Source: Planctomycetaceae bacterium (GTDB taxonomy: Bacteria; Planctomycetota; SZUA-567). From it: a DNA stretch of 56,629 nt. The notes under the pieces are model-generated. The model searched no databases. It was given only the letters and a program-made list of their open reading frames with translations, and was not told where the DNA came from. The stretch covers positions 2,142 through 58,770 of the forward strand of contig JAJQBO010000262.1 in assembly GCA_021203245.1 (NCBI GenBank), read 5' to 3'. The position numbers and the translations under genes are program-made. This document shows positions 8,613 to 17,440 of this stretch, piece by piece. Position 1 is the stretch's first letter. Each line of letters begins with the position of its first letter.

Positions 8613-10115
8613 ATGGCAAGATACCTACTGGGAGTTGATGGCGGATCAACCACGGTAAAAGCGGCGCTGTACGATCTTCAAGGTAACCTTATCTGTATGC
8701 ACGCCGAAGAGTCGGAGCCGATTTTCCCGCATCAGGGCTGGGTGGAATACGACCTTGGTGTTTTCCGGTAAAAAATGTTCGACGCTATCGAACGGGTGGT
8801 CGAAAAATCCGAAGTCGATCCCGGCGATATTCTGGCGCTTTCCTTTTCCACCGCCTCGTTCATGCTCCATCTTCTCGACGAGCACTGTCAGCCTCTATAC
8901 CACAGCGTGAGCTGGAACGATATGCGTGGCGCTTCCTATCGCGAAGAAGCGGTAGAAAACCTCGATCTCGACGCGCGCTATCAGAAATCCGGAACTGAAG
9001 TAAGCTTTCTCTCCGGCGTGCTCAGACTGGCGTGGTTCCGCGACCAAAGGCCGGACCTGTTGGAAAAGACCCGGTGGATCGCCGATTCCATGGCATACAT
9101 ACTTCACCTCTTCGGCGCTGCGGAACCTGTGCAGGAGTTCGGTTCCTACGGACGGCTGACCATGATCGACCTTCGCACACGTGATCTTGACGAAGGACTG
9201 GCGCGGGATTTCGGTCTTACCCTCGACAAATTCCCCCGAGTCGTGGAATCGGGCACTTCCATCGGCAAGATTTCCAAAGAGGCGGCAAAGCGCACCGGTT
9301 TGAGCGAAGGTACGCAGCTCGTCGTGGGCGTTCAGGACACCATGGCGTGCCAGTACGGCGCGGGGGTGGTGCGCGGTGGCCAGGTCAACCTCAATACCGG
9401 CACCTTTGGTAACTGTTCGGTGGTCATCGATAATCTGACGCTGGAACACAAACTTTACACCAAATGCAATCCAGGCCTCAAAAATTGGACAGTTGAAGGG
9501 ATGAGTTTCGCCAACGCAGCCAACCTCAACTGGTTCAGGGAGGTATTCGGACAGGGTGAAAAGTTTTCTGCGCTCCTGACCGACGACAGCGCCTACGACA
9601 TCCTGACCAAAGAAGCCGCAAAGTCCACCCCAGGCGCAAACGGCATCACCTACCTCCCCTATCTCAGCGGGACGAAGAATTTGCCGGGCGGAGGCACCCT
9701 CCGGGGAACGTTCAATGGCTTCTCAATGTCAACGAAGCGATCTGACGTGATCCGCGCCGTGCTGGAAGGCGTTTGTTACGAAATGTGCGAGCTTATCGAA
9801 CGGCAGCGGAACGGTGGCTGCCCTGTCGATGTGGTTCGCCTGTCGGGGGGCGTGGCGCATTCACCTTTCTGGTGCCAAATGCACGCTGACATTATCGGTG
9901 TACCAGTGGAAGTGCCTGCCACGAAAGAAGCCGGAACACTTGGCGCCGCCATGGCGGCTGGGGTTGGCGCGGGGGTGTATAAGGATCTGGTGGATGCTGT
10001 TGACAAGTGCGTCGCAATCGAAGCGACCTATCAACCTGATTCTAAAATGCACGCGCAATATCAAGACGCGTTCCAGCGCTTCAAAGAAATGGAAGCCAAG
10101 CTTTTACCGGCGTAA
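8613..10115 (+). pseudogene. FGGY-family carbohydrate kinase interrupted by an in-frame TAA
   Basis: Read through, the frame gives 500 residues, the normal length of xylulokinase-like FGGY kinases. The start is ATG 8613 behind a G-rich ribosome site, with the N-terminal phosphate motif LLGVDGGSTTVKAAL. A TAA at 8769-8771 (codon 53) splits it in the same frame: sequence before it ends in VEYDLGVFR and after it resumes with KMFDAIERV, so nothing else is lost. The C-terminal signature LSGGVAHSPFWCQMHADI and the region after it are intact. A restart at ATG 8775 would lack the first ATP/sugar-binding strands and is unlikely to be active. The lesion is a nonsense substitution, a base-calling error or a read-through site. 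FGGY kinases phosphorylate ketoses or polyols, here probably the product of the neighbouring SDR. Confidence 0.85.
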
Positions 10116-10205
10116 TCGCCTCAAACCAATAACGTTTTATCCGTTTTCATAGATGCTGTCATCATACAGCTCGATCACTCTAGTCCACATAAGAAAGGGA
10201 CGAAA

Positions 10206-10916
10206 ATGAAACCTGTCAACGAACAGACCATCAAGGAATTGGGAAAGCGCTTCGAACGGCTGATCTTCAAGGACATTACCGCAAAGGAAATGGAAGATTA
10301 CCTGGACAAATCCATCGCATATAACGTGCGTTCCGTTCTCGTGCGGCCCTACTGGCTCAAATTGGCTCAGGAAAAACTCAAAGGCACCGATATCATTATA
10401 GGCACCGGTGGTTCGTTCCCCTACGGCAACGACCTCCCCACCGTCAAGGAACTCGCGGCCAAGGAAGCGGTTGCCATGGGTTACAACGACTTCGAGATGA
10501 CCATCAACCACAAGGCCCTGAATAGCGGCTTCCCCGAAATCGTCGAAAAGGAAATCAAACTCCTTAGGAAAGCCACCGAAGGTATTGAACTCAAGATCAT
10601 CCTTGAAGTTTGCATGCTGACGGACGACAAGATTCGCCAGGTTTGTAAGATCTGCGTCGATAACGGCGTCAACTTCGTGAAGAGTTCCACCGGCCAGTTC
10701 CAGGGGCCGACCCTCGAGCAGGCCTGCATCATGGTCGATGCCGTGAAAGACACCAAGACTCAGCCAAAGGTCTCCGGCGTCAAGTTCCCCAAGCCCCAGA
10801 ACGCGCTCATGTACATGATGGCCGGCATCCAGGTGATCGGCGGGCAAGAAACGTTCGAGATGATCGAAGGCATCCGCTTTATTCGCGAACGCGGCATCAT
10901 TCCCGGCGCAATCTGA
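10206..10916 (+). CDS. DeoC/DERA-family aldolase, copy 2
   Basis: The 236-residue class I aldolase has Lys159 in FVKSSTG as the Schiff-base residue, Lys188 in PKVSGVKF and an acidic residue in NDFEMTIN. ATG 10206 follows AAGAAAGGGAC. It is the sister of copy 1: both have SGVKFPKPQNALMYMMAG or a near-identical block, and both end in an I-x-x-L/I-x-E-x-G element. It lies 90 bases after the kinase and is followed by a hairpin terminator, so it closes the first transcription unit. Retention of two close paralogues beside a third suggests distinct substrates or a hetero-oligomer. No direct evidence separates these. Confidence 0.88.
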   Translation: MKPVNEQTIKELGKRFERLIFKDITAKEMEDYLDKSIAYNVRSVLVRPYWLKLAQEKLKGTDIIIGTGGSFPYGNDLPTVKELAAKEAVAMGYNDFEMTINHKALNSGFPEIVEKEIKLLRKATEGIELKIILEVCMLTDDKIRQVCKICVDNGVNFVKSSTGQFQGPTLEQACIMVDAVKDTKTQPKVSGVKFPKPQNALMYMMAGIQVIGGQETFEMIEGIRFIRERGIIPGAI

Positions 10917-10965
10917 TTTCCAATCGGTCTATGGGTGTCGTCATGCGTCCATAATGAGATACCGG

Positions 10966-11004
10966 ACCTCCAGAACGCCTGCGCTCTGGAGGTTTGTGTT
11001 TTTT
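10966..11004 (+). terminator. Rho-independent terminator after aldolase copy 2
   Basis: The arms ACCTCCAG (10966-10973) and CTGGAGGT (10986-10993) form a perfect 8-bp stem with a 12-base loop, followed by TTGTGTTTTTT. It ends the transporter-to-aldolase unit. Partial read-through into the reductase gene at 11021 is possible because that gene starts only 17 bases later. Confidence 0.75.
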
Positions 11005-11020
11005 ATGAGGGAAAAAGATT

Positions 11021-12199
11021 ATGGATACGAGCGTCGCGGAGGGCTTGCCCGAAGTCTCCAAACTGGGGTTCGGCATCATGCGTATGCCCTACGCCCGGAA
11101 GGGAAGCAAGGACATTGATTTCGAAAAAGGAGTGGCTATGGTGGATTACGCCATGGACCACGGAGTCACGTATTTCGATACGGCGTACAACTATCACGGC
11201 GGATTTGCCGAGCCCTTTTTGGGAAATGTGCTCAAGAGGTATCCACGCGACAGCTTCAACCTTACCACGAAAATGCCTTTGTGGATGATTTCCGAAAGGC
11301 GGGAGGTGGAAGAGATCTTCGAAACGCAGCTTAAAACCCTGCAAACCGAATACTTCGATTTCTATCTGGTCCACAGCCTGAAGGAAACGCTTCTGGCCAA
11401 AATGGAGGAGCTGGATCTCTACAATTTCCTGGCCGAGAAGAAACGCGAGGGCCGCATCCGCCATCTTGGCTTCTCCTTTCATGGAAAACCCGATGCCCTG
11501 GGCGCGCTCGTCGACATGCACTCATGGGAGTTCGTCCAGTTGCAGATCAACTACATGGACTGGATCGATCAGGACGCCAAAAGGCAGTATGAAATTGTCC
11601 GCGAGCGGAATCTGCCGATTATGGTCATGGAGCCGCTCAAAGGGGGCCTTCTGGCGGAATTGAACGAAAACGCCCGCGCCGTCCTGGCAGAGGCGAACCC
11701 CGACGCCAGCCCGGCGTCATGGGGCCTTCGCTACGTCGCCTCTTTGCCTGGGGTGATAACGGTGTTGAGCGGCATGTCCACCCTGGAACAGGTGCAGGAC
11801 AACATCCGCACCTTTTCCCCATTCCGCCCCATCGACGACAGGGAACGGGTCGCCCTCGACAAGGCCCTAGCCGCCTACCGGAGTTCCTGCGTTATCCCCT
11901 GCACAGCCTGCCGCTATTGCATGGATTGCCCCGCGGGAGTGGAGATCCCCACGGTTTTCTCCGTCTACAACCACTATTACGACAAACCGCCCCGAATTTT
12001 CCTGTTCAACGATTATATTCGGGCTCTGTCGGATACCCAGCGGGCGGATAGCTGTGTTGGCTGCGGCAAGTGCGTGGAGGCATGCCCGCAAAAGATTGAT
12101 ATTCCGCATTGGATGAGTGTGGTTGATGCTTTCATGAAAGAAAACAAGGTTCATGAAATGAAGAACAATCCCCCATCAAAAGAATCCAAGAACACTTGA
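11021..12199 (+). CDS. Aldo/keto reductase with C-terminal [4Fe-4S] domain
   Basis: The 392-residue protein joins an aldo/keto reductase barrel (about residues 1-280, with GFGIMRMP, the DTAYNYHGG active-site segment and the YLVHS histidine) to a ferredoxin-like tail. The tail carries CTACRYCMDCP near residue 292 and CVGCGKCVEACP near residue 345, enough cysteines for iron-sulfur clusters. This fusion is common in anaerobes. It reduces or oxidises carbonyls while exchanging electrons with NAD(P)H or ferredoxin. ATG 11021 follows GAGGG. It lies between two aldolase genes, so it probably handles an aldehyde or keto intermediate released by aldol cleavage. The actual substrate is unknown. Confidence 0.9.
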   Translation: MDTSVAEGLPEVSKLGFGIMRMPYARKGSKDIDFEKGVAMVDYAMDHGVTYFDTAYNYHGGFAEPFLGNVLKRYPRDSFNLTTKMPLWMISERREVEEIFETQLKTLQTEYFDFYLVHSLKETLLAKMEELDLYNFLAEKKREGRIRHLGFSFHGKPDALGALVDMHSWEFVQLQINYMDWIDQDAKRQYEIVRERNLPIMVMEPLKGGLLAELNENARAVLAEANPDASPASWGLRYVASLPGVITVLSGMSTLEQVQDNIRTFSPFRPIDDRERVALDKALAAYRSSCVIPCTACRYCMDCPAGVEIPTVFSVYNHYYDKPPRIFLFNDYIRALSDTQRADSCVGCGKCVEACPQKIDIPHWMSVVDAFMKENKVHEMKNNPPSKESKNT

Positions 12200-12239
12200 C
12201 CCCGGATCGCCGTCCGGTCGGAAACTTAGGAGAAAACCC

Positions 12240-12935
12240 ATGGCAGTCATCACCAACGATCAAAAGGCTTTTGCAAAACTTATCGATTCGTCGCTGCTTA
12301 ACTCCACGGATCGTCACAAAGATTACGAGGCTGTATGCGCGGAAGCGTTACATTACGGTTTCGCGTGCGTGGCGGTTCAGGGAGGCTTTGTCAAAACCTG
12401 CGCCGAATTGTTACGCGGTTCGGACATCCGGCTCTCATGCGCTGCCGCCTTCCCCATGGGGCTCTCTTCCTTGAAGACTAAAATGAACGAAACCGCTAAT
12501 GCTTTTGAGGACGGTGCAACCGATATCGACATGGTCCTGAACGTGTCGAAGATTCTGGACGGGGATTACGCGTATGTGGAAAAAGAAATTCGTACGATAA
12601 CTGAAATGGTCAGGCTAGCGGGAGGTGTGTCGAAATTTATATTTGAAATATGCTATCTGAATAATGCTCAAATCAAGGACGTCATAAAAATTTGTAACGA
12701 CATAAAACCCGATTTCATCAAAACAGGGACAGGCATGCAGGGACCCGCGATGTATGAAACCGTTGTTATGATGCGCCGTGAATGCGATCCGGCAATCAAG
12801 CTTAAAGCTTCTGGAGCGGCCCGGAATTACGAAAGGATGGAAGCGATTATCGAGGCAGGAGCCGATCGCATAGGCACCATATGTGCTGGACTTATCATGG
12901 ACCAATATAGGGTCAAATTTGGGCTACAACCGTGA
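12240..12935 (+). CDS. DeoC/DERA-family aldolase, copy 3
   Basis: The 231-residue protein is closest of the three to classic DeoC. It has IDMVLNV with the catalytic Asp, Lys161 in FIKTGTG and Lys189 in KLKASGAARN, and it retains the phosphate-loop glycine at GADRIGTICAG. ATG 12240 follows TAGGAGA. It lies 40 bases after the reductase gene in the same direction and forms a second unit with it. Canonical activity is cleavage of 2-deoxyribose-5-phosphate to acetaldehyde and glyceraldehyde-3-phosphate. The island context suggests a related deoxy- or chain-shortened sugar phosphate. Confidence 0.88.
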   Translation: MAVITNDQKAFAKLIDSSLLNSTDRHKDYEAVCAEALHYGFACVAVQGGFVKTCAELLRGSDIRLSCAAAFPMGLSSLKTKMNETANAFEDGATDIDMVLNVSKILDGDYAYVEKEIRTITEMVRLAGGVSKFIFEICYLNNAQIKDVIKICNDIKPDFIKTGTGMQGPAMYETVVMMRRECDPAIKLKASGAARNYERMEAIIEAGADRIGTICAGLIMDQYRVKFGLQP

Positions 12936-12956
12936 AAAAGAATCTAAAACAATATG

Positions 12957-13320
12957 TACAGACTCCCGGCCTTATATCCTTGAAGACGGAGGACGGCAAT
13001 ATCGGCGGCACCCGATTCGATGTGAACGCGCAGGGTGGTGCCAGCATTCCCATCGTCACCCTCGATGGCTAGTGCTGCGAAAATCGCGTGGTGCCGGATT
13101 TCATCAAGATGGATCTCGAGGGTTGGGAGACGGCCGCGCTCCGGGGCGGCAGGTCCATCATCGCCGAACACCGTCCGCGTCTCGCCGTCTGTATCTACCA
13201 CAGCCTCGCGATATGTGGACGATTTCCCATCTGATTAAGGAAATCTGTCCATCCTACCGATTCTGGTGCAAAAAGAACGCGCCGTATGTGGAATTTGTTC
13301 TCTACGCGGCATGTAAGTAA
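12957..13320 (+). pseudogene. FkbM-family methyltransferase remnant (C-terminal part)
   Basis: Only the end of an FkbM-type SAM-dependent methyltransferase remains. One frame reads SIPIVTLDG, stop TAG at 13070-13072, then PDFIKMDLEGWETAALRGG and RPRLAVCIYHSLA. The other frame then continues DMWTISHLIKEICPSYRFW and VEFVLYAAC to TAA 13318-13320. Restoring one G near 13210 joins the two. DxEG-x-E-x-x-A-L-x-G is the FkbM hallmark. The N-terminal half and SAM-binding region are absent; the previous gene ends at 12935. It lies just before the conjugative element, so it may be debris from an integration or deletion event. Confidence 0.75.
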
Positions 13321-13522
13321 AAATTTGGCGCTGTCCCAACCACTGTTGCAAGGGTCATGGTTGTCCCTGGGGCGAGTGGCGCGGGCGGCGCCTTTTATAT
13401 TTTTGTCTACCAGTGATTGAATTAGCCTATGACCGATAGGATAATGCGGGAATAGCATAAATCCGCCGCCGGGCATAGCTACGGCATACCCAGCGACGGG
13501 AATAATACTCAGTAAGCTAACA

Positions 13523-13966
13523 TTACAGCCACACCACTATCGCGCCCGCCGCCGCCAGCACCGCGCCGGTCGCAGCCAGCAACCATCCGACACTCCGCTT
13601 GAACTCCCTAAACGCCAACCGGAACTCCGCCTTGTGCAGCGCCAGCGCCCGGTTCAGCTTCTCGTCAAACTGCTCCGCCACCTTGGCGGCACCCTCGGTC
13701 ATGCCTTTCTCCATGGAGTCCCGGCCGGCGTAAAGGGCGGCGTTCAGGATGCGCTCGGCCGTACCGGTTGCGTCGCGCCGCCAACGGTCGGCAATGTCCT
13801 CGTGGGTTTCCTTATACTGTTCAAGATGCTTGGCGATGGCGTCGGACTGGTCGGCGACGATGCGGTTCATGATGGTGACGAGAATCAGCACCGGATCGTC
13901 CGGTTCCAGCGCCGTCCGGTTCTTCACCGCCGCCTCCCGGATCAACTCTTCCATGTTTGTACTCAT
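13523..13966 (-). CDS. traM: TraM-like conjugal transfer protein
   Basis: The 147-residue protein is mostly charged helix (about residues 10-125) with one hydrophobic C-terminal segment, SVGWLLAATGAVLAAAGAIV, as in the small TraM protein of IncP plasmids. IncP TraM promotes transfer together with TraK and TraL. ATG 13964-13966 overlaps the traL stop as ATGA, so the longer upstream open frame is rejected. Assignment rests mainly on position: it is the third gene of a traK-traL-traM unit that faces away from a candidate oriT, exactly as in RP4. It is the leftmost recognisable gene of the element. Confidence 0.7.
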   Translation of the reverse strand: MSTNMEELIREAAVKNRTALEPDDPVLILVTIMNRIVADQSDAIAKHLEQYKETHEDIADRWRRDATGTAERILNAALYAGRDSMEKGMTEGAAKVAEQFDEKLNRALALHKAEFRLAFREFKRSVGWLLAATGAVLAAAGAIVVWL

Positions 13967-14706
13967 GGGAATACCCCCGCTTTCTCTATGGCCGAATAGA
14001 GGTGCCTCTTGGCCATTTTCAGCCGTTGTTTGCCCATGAGGTCGAAAATAGGCATCTGTTGCGCTGCCTCGAACGTCACCGCCTCCTCCAGCATAGCGGC
14101 TACGTTTACCTGCATATCGGGGCGCCACAGCGGGATATAGCAGACGGTATAGATGCGGTCGCGGAGTTCCATGTACGTGTCCGACTCCTCGAAAGTCTTG
14201 CCCTGGTACTCCACCCTGCCGTTTTTCTGGTTTATCCATACGGCGGTCATGACTTCGGGCGGGACGGAACGGACCAACTCATTAAGGGTATCGAGGGTAG
14301 GGAAAAGGTCGGCTCCGGCCATGACCGGAACATGCAGAACTATTTCATTGCCCATCTCGATAAGCATTTCCAGCACCGCATTGGTCTTGAGGTAATCAGT
14401 GAAGGGAATGTAAATGTTGCCGCCGGTGTCGGCTATTATCACGTCGTCCGACCCGGCATTGGCAATGCGGCTGACAAACACGTCGAATTTACTCTTGTCA
14501 ATGTCGCCGTCCGTCTGCACGTCGATAAGCGCCACGTCCAGACCGGCGTAGCGGGCGAAGGTGTGGTTTTTGAAATCTAAGTCGATGCAGATCGGCTTCA
14601 CGCCCACAAAGTTGTCCAAAAGATACTGTGCCATCAGGGCGGCGATGAACGACTTGCCGATGCCGCCTTTCGCGCCCATGCTCATATGCAGTTTTGCCAT
14701 GCTCAT
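13963..14706 (-). CDS. traL: TraL-like ParA/MinD-type ATPase
   Basis: The 247-residue P-loop NTPase opens with a deviant Walker A, GAKGGIGKS (residues 11-19), and has ICIDLDFKNHTF soon after, the ParA/SIMIBI pattern. It matches the IncP TraL nucleotide-binding transfer protein in size, sequence type and position between traK and traM. Its role in conjugation is accessory; DNA or relaxosome positioning is a plausible inference. It is nine bases downstream of traK and overlaps traM by four bases, so the three form one operon read from the oriT region. Confidence 0.85.
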   Translation of the reverse strand: MSMAKLHMSMGAKGGIGKSFIAALMAQYLLDNFVGVKPICIDLDFKNHTFARYAGLDVALIDVQTDGDIDKSKFDVFVSRIANAGSDDVIIADTGGNIYIPFTDYLKTNAVLEMLIEMGNEIVLHVPVMAGADLFPTLDTLNELVRSVPPEVMTAVWINQKNGRVEYQGKTFEESDTYMELRDRIYTVCYIPLWRPDMQVNVAAMLEEAVTFEAAQQMPIFDLMGKQRLKMAKRHLYSAIEKAGVFP

Positions 14707-14715
14707 GCCTCCTAA

Positions 14716-15111
14716 TTAGAATTTCCTTGGTTCTCTCGGTTTTACGTCCTGCCCGAATACCGGCATATCCACCCGCGTCGCTCCCGGCGTCAGCGGCGGT
14801 TTTGCTACCGACTGCACCGGTGGGTTCAGCGTGGCAGGTGAGGTGGACGCTTGGTTTCTCGCCCGGTTTTGCGCCTGGCGTTCTCTGAGGCGTCTCTTCC
14901 GCATATAGTGGTTGAAAGAGGCGTAGGACAGGTCGAATTCTCCCCCTTCGAACAGCGCCCGCCAGATATTGATGTAGGACCAGCCTTTCCGGTGGTACTC
15001 CTCAATCTCGTCCCAGCGGGCTAGAAACGCGGCCTGTTTCCTTGCTGCCACATCCGTTTCCGCTTTGACCGCGTACTCGGACAACAACTCCCCCAGCGAC
15101 TTTTTTTTCAT
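14716..15111 (-). CDS. traK: TraK-like oriT-binding protein
   Basis: The 131-residue basic protein has the TraK-family core: SLGELLSEY at the start, then EEYHRKGWSYINIWRAL and a FDLSYASFNHYMRK helix-turn-helix-like segment, followed by a proline-rich tail. IncP TraK binds and bends DNA at oriT and helps expose the nick site. It is the first gene leftward from the intergenic region 15112-15426 that holds the candidate oriT, the same arrangement as RP4. The ATG at 15111 stands behind a weak purine-rich site. Confidence 0.82.
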   Translation of the reverse strand: MKKKSLGELLSEYAVKAETDVAARKQAAFLARWDEIEEYHRKGWSYINIWRALFEGGEFDLSYASFNHYMRKRRLRERQAQNRARNQASTSPATLNPPVQSVAKPPLTPGATRVDMPVFGQDVKPREPRKF

Positions 15112-15318
15112 CCATGCCGCCTCCCATTACAGATTCGCTCCTTTTTTCCATCGCAGCGCGACAGAATCGCGATGTTTTTGCAGTATGTTTGGCTATATTT
15201 CAAAATTCACCGCTATTTTACAGCATAAACGCGATTAAGCAAGGGTAAAATGGATTTATATGGTGTTTATAGGCAAGCGCTAGTATAATATATAACAATA
15301 ATAGGCTTGATAATAAGG

Positions 15319-15398
15319 GCAGGATAGGCGAAACAGGCCCACTCCGTTATGCCTGTTTCGCTCGGCCTTATTCGCTGTGCTCAACGTCCTCTATCCTG
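15319..15398. other. Candidate IncP-type oriT with nick site
   Basis: The traK-traJ intergenic gap (15112-15426) contains a perfect 11-bp inverted repeat, GCGAAACAGGC (15328-15338) and GCCTGTTTCGC (15351-15361), in the position where TraJ binds in RP4. Some 30 bases further on is CTATCCTG (15391-15398), which matches the conserved IncP-family nick core TATCCTG, ending 28 bases before traJ. The same octamer occurs inverted, CAGGATAG, at 15320-15327, bracketing the repeat. The left half of the gap (15180-15310) is AT-rich, as expected for TraK binding and divergent promoters. Confidence 0.7.
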
Positions 15399-15426
15399 AA
15401 CCGATTGTACAGATGGGAAAACCAGA

Positions 15427-15816
15427 ATGACGACATGCCCGCCAGCCATCAAGGTCTATGTCTCCCCGGAGGAGAAGGCGCGGATCGCAGCTTCCGCCCG
15501 CGCCTGCCGGCTGTCGGTGTCCGCGTTCGCCAGGACGCTGATGCTCGGCTTCCAGCCCGGCAGCGCACTCGACCTTGAGCAAATGGACACGATCCTCGCC
15601 ATATCCGCCGACCTCGGCCGGCTTGGCGGGCTATTGAAAATGCTCCTGACCAATGATGAACGGCTTGACGATATGGGGCGGGAAATGGGCGTCGCAACCA
15701 TCGACGGCGCCCTGGTGGACATCCGCGCCACCCAGGCACTTCTTCTCGACCTGGTGGATGCCTTCGTCGCCAGGAGCCGCCGGAGCGAGCGGTCACGGAC
15801 GGGAGGCAATGTATGA
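15427..15816 (+). CDS. traJ: TraJ-like relaxosome protein
   Basis: The 129-residue protein starts with a ribbon-helix-helix-type segment, IKVYVSPEEKARIAASARAC, followed by LSVSAFARTLMLG, the pattern of TraJ/MobC relaxosome proteins. These bind the inverted repeat next to nic and guide the relaxase. It lies immediately downstream of the candidate oriT and overlaps the relaxase gene as ATGA (15813-15816). It appears intact. Confidence 0.85.
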   Translation: MTTCPPAIKVYVSPEEKARIAASARACRLSVSAFARTLMLGFQPGSALDLEQMDTILAISADLGRLGGLLKMLLTNDERLDDMGREMGVATIDGALVDIRATQALLLDLVDAFVARSRRSERSRTGGNV

Positions 15817-17396
15817 TCGCGAAACGCATCAATTTCCGCGAAACGTCCAAATCGAATATCGTCCGCCTGGTCGACTACATTACTGCCGACCAGGAGAAGG
15901 AATGCCGGGTCGGCGACATCATGCTTGCCAATTGCCGCCACGTACCCGAACTCGCCGCCCGCGAAATGGCGATTACCCAGGCGATGAACAAACGCTCCAC
16001 CGTGGATAAGACCTACCACCTCCTTGTCTCCTTTCGCGCCGGCGAAGAACCGTCGCCGGAGACGCTGCGCCGGGTCGAGGCGGCATTGTGCGCCAAGCTG
16101 GGCTTTTCCGAACACCAGCGGATCGCCGTGGTCCACCGCGACACCGACAACACCCACATGCACATCGCCATCAACAAGGTCCACTCCACCCACTTCACAG
16201 TCCGCAGTCCCCGCCGCGACTTCAAGGCGCTGGCCGAGGGCTGCGCCGAACTGGAAAAAAGCCTGGTTCTCCGCCCCGACAATCACCAGCCGACCGGCAA
16301 GACCAAGGGCGAACGACAGGCCGGCGATATGGAAGCCATGACCGGCCAGGAAAGCCTACTCGGCTGGATTCGCCGCGAATGCCTGGACGGGATGAAAGCG
16401 GCAGCTTCATGGGAGGCGTTGTATAGTGAACTAGCAAAAGCGGGTTTAGCGTTGGCGCTACGGGGGAACGGCATGGTCATCACCGACCAGGCGGGCAACC
16501 GGGTCAAGGCCAGCGATGCGGACCGCTCCTTTTCCAAGGCAAACCTCGAAAAGCGTTTCGGCCCGTTCCAGGCACCGCCTACCAACTTGCCGCCTCCGGT
16601 CAAACGCTACGAGAAGAAGCCGCTCGGACCGGACAATCCGTTGAAGGACGAATTCGCACGGATGAAAGCGGTCCAGGACACGGCGCGGCAAACATTGCTC
16701 GCCGCCATCCGCGATGAATACCGCCGGCGGGCGGCGGCGATCCGGAGTGAATACCGTCTTGAGCGTAAACAGGCGCGGCACTTGCCGGCAGGCCGCGCCG
16801 CCAAGCGAAAACTGTACCGCGCCCTCGCCACCAAACAGCGGCAACGCCTGGAAGAACTTCGCCGCGAGACGGCGGCGAAGCGCCAGCCTGTTCACCGTGA
16901 CCATCCCCGGCGGAACTGGCTGTCCTGGCTCCAGGCCGAAGCGACAGCCGGACGGGAAGAAGCGATACAGGCGTTACGAAAACGCGCTTTCGGACTTGCC
17001 CGGAAAATCGGTCCAGCTATTCGCGGCGACTGCCGGGACGGCGCCAACTCCCTCGCCGGTCCCAACGTGGATACGGTGACCAAGCGCGGCACTGTCATCT
17101 ATCGGGTGGAGGTGGACAGGTTGCGGGACGATGGCGAATCGTTCCGGTTGTCGAAGGACGGCAGCCTTGATACCGCCGTTATGGCGCTCAAGCTGGCGCG
17201 CCGCCGCTTCGGGGATGTCCTGCGCCTGGACGGCGACCACGCCTTTCGCGATCGCATGGTCATGGCGGCGGTGGAGGGAAATGTGTCTGTGCGATTCGCC
17301 GACACCTTGCTGGAAGAGAAACGGAAGCAATTGACAGTTGCGGTACGGCACAATTCGCGGCTCGATGCGAATCGCTCCGCACCGTCCCGCACCTGA
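15813..17396 (+). CDS. traI: TraI-like relaxase (MobP/VirD2 type)
   Basis: The 527-residue relaxase nicks oriT and stays covalently bound to the transferred strand. Motif I holds the likely nucleophile Tyr22 in RLVDYITA. Motif III is HRDTDNTHMHIAINK (about residues 109-123), with the H-x-D-x-x-N-x-H-x-H metal site. The domain ends near residue 200. The rest is a charged, basic helical tail and a C-terminal segment, 480-520, with VSVRFADTLLEEKRKQ. It is shorter than RP4 TraI (732 residues). The start overlaps traJ by four bases. The frame is intact from start to stop. Confidence 0.92.
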   Translation: MIAKRINFRETSKSNIVRLVDYITADQEKECRVGDIMLANCRHVPELAAREMAITQAMNKRSTVDKTYHLLVSFRAGEEPSPETLRRVEAALCAKLGFSEHQRIAVVHRDTDNTHMHIAINKVHSTHFTVRSPRRDFKALAEGCAELEKSLVLRPDNHQPTGKTKGERQAGDMEAMTGQESLLGWIRRECLDGMKAAASWEALYSELAKAGLALALRGNGMVITDQAGNRVKASDADRSFSKANLEKRFGPFQAPPTNLPPPVKRYEKKPLGPDNPLKDEFARMKAVQDTARQTLLAAIRDEYRRRAAAIRSEYRLERKQARHLPAGRAAKRKLYRALATKQRQRLEELRRETAAKRQPVHRDHPRRNWLSWLQAEATAGREEAIQALRKRAFGLARKIGPAIRGDCRDGANSLAGPNVDTVTKRGTVIYRVEVDRLRDDGESFRLSKDGSLDTAVMALKLARRRFGDVLRLDGDHAFRDRMVMAAVEGNVSVRFADTLLEEKRKQLTVAVRHNSRLDANRSAPSRT

Positions 17397-17440
17397 AAAC
17401 ATTCAAACAGCCAAACAGCACTGGAGAAAGATGGCTATGT

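Noticed and set aside
1897-10115. Assignment of the island to a known sulfosugar pathway
   Set aside because: Split transketolase plus RpiB-type isomerase is suggestive, but no sulfonate exporter, sulfoquinovosidase or characteristic reductase is visible, and three DeoC aldolases do not fit.
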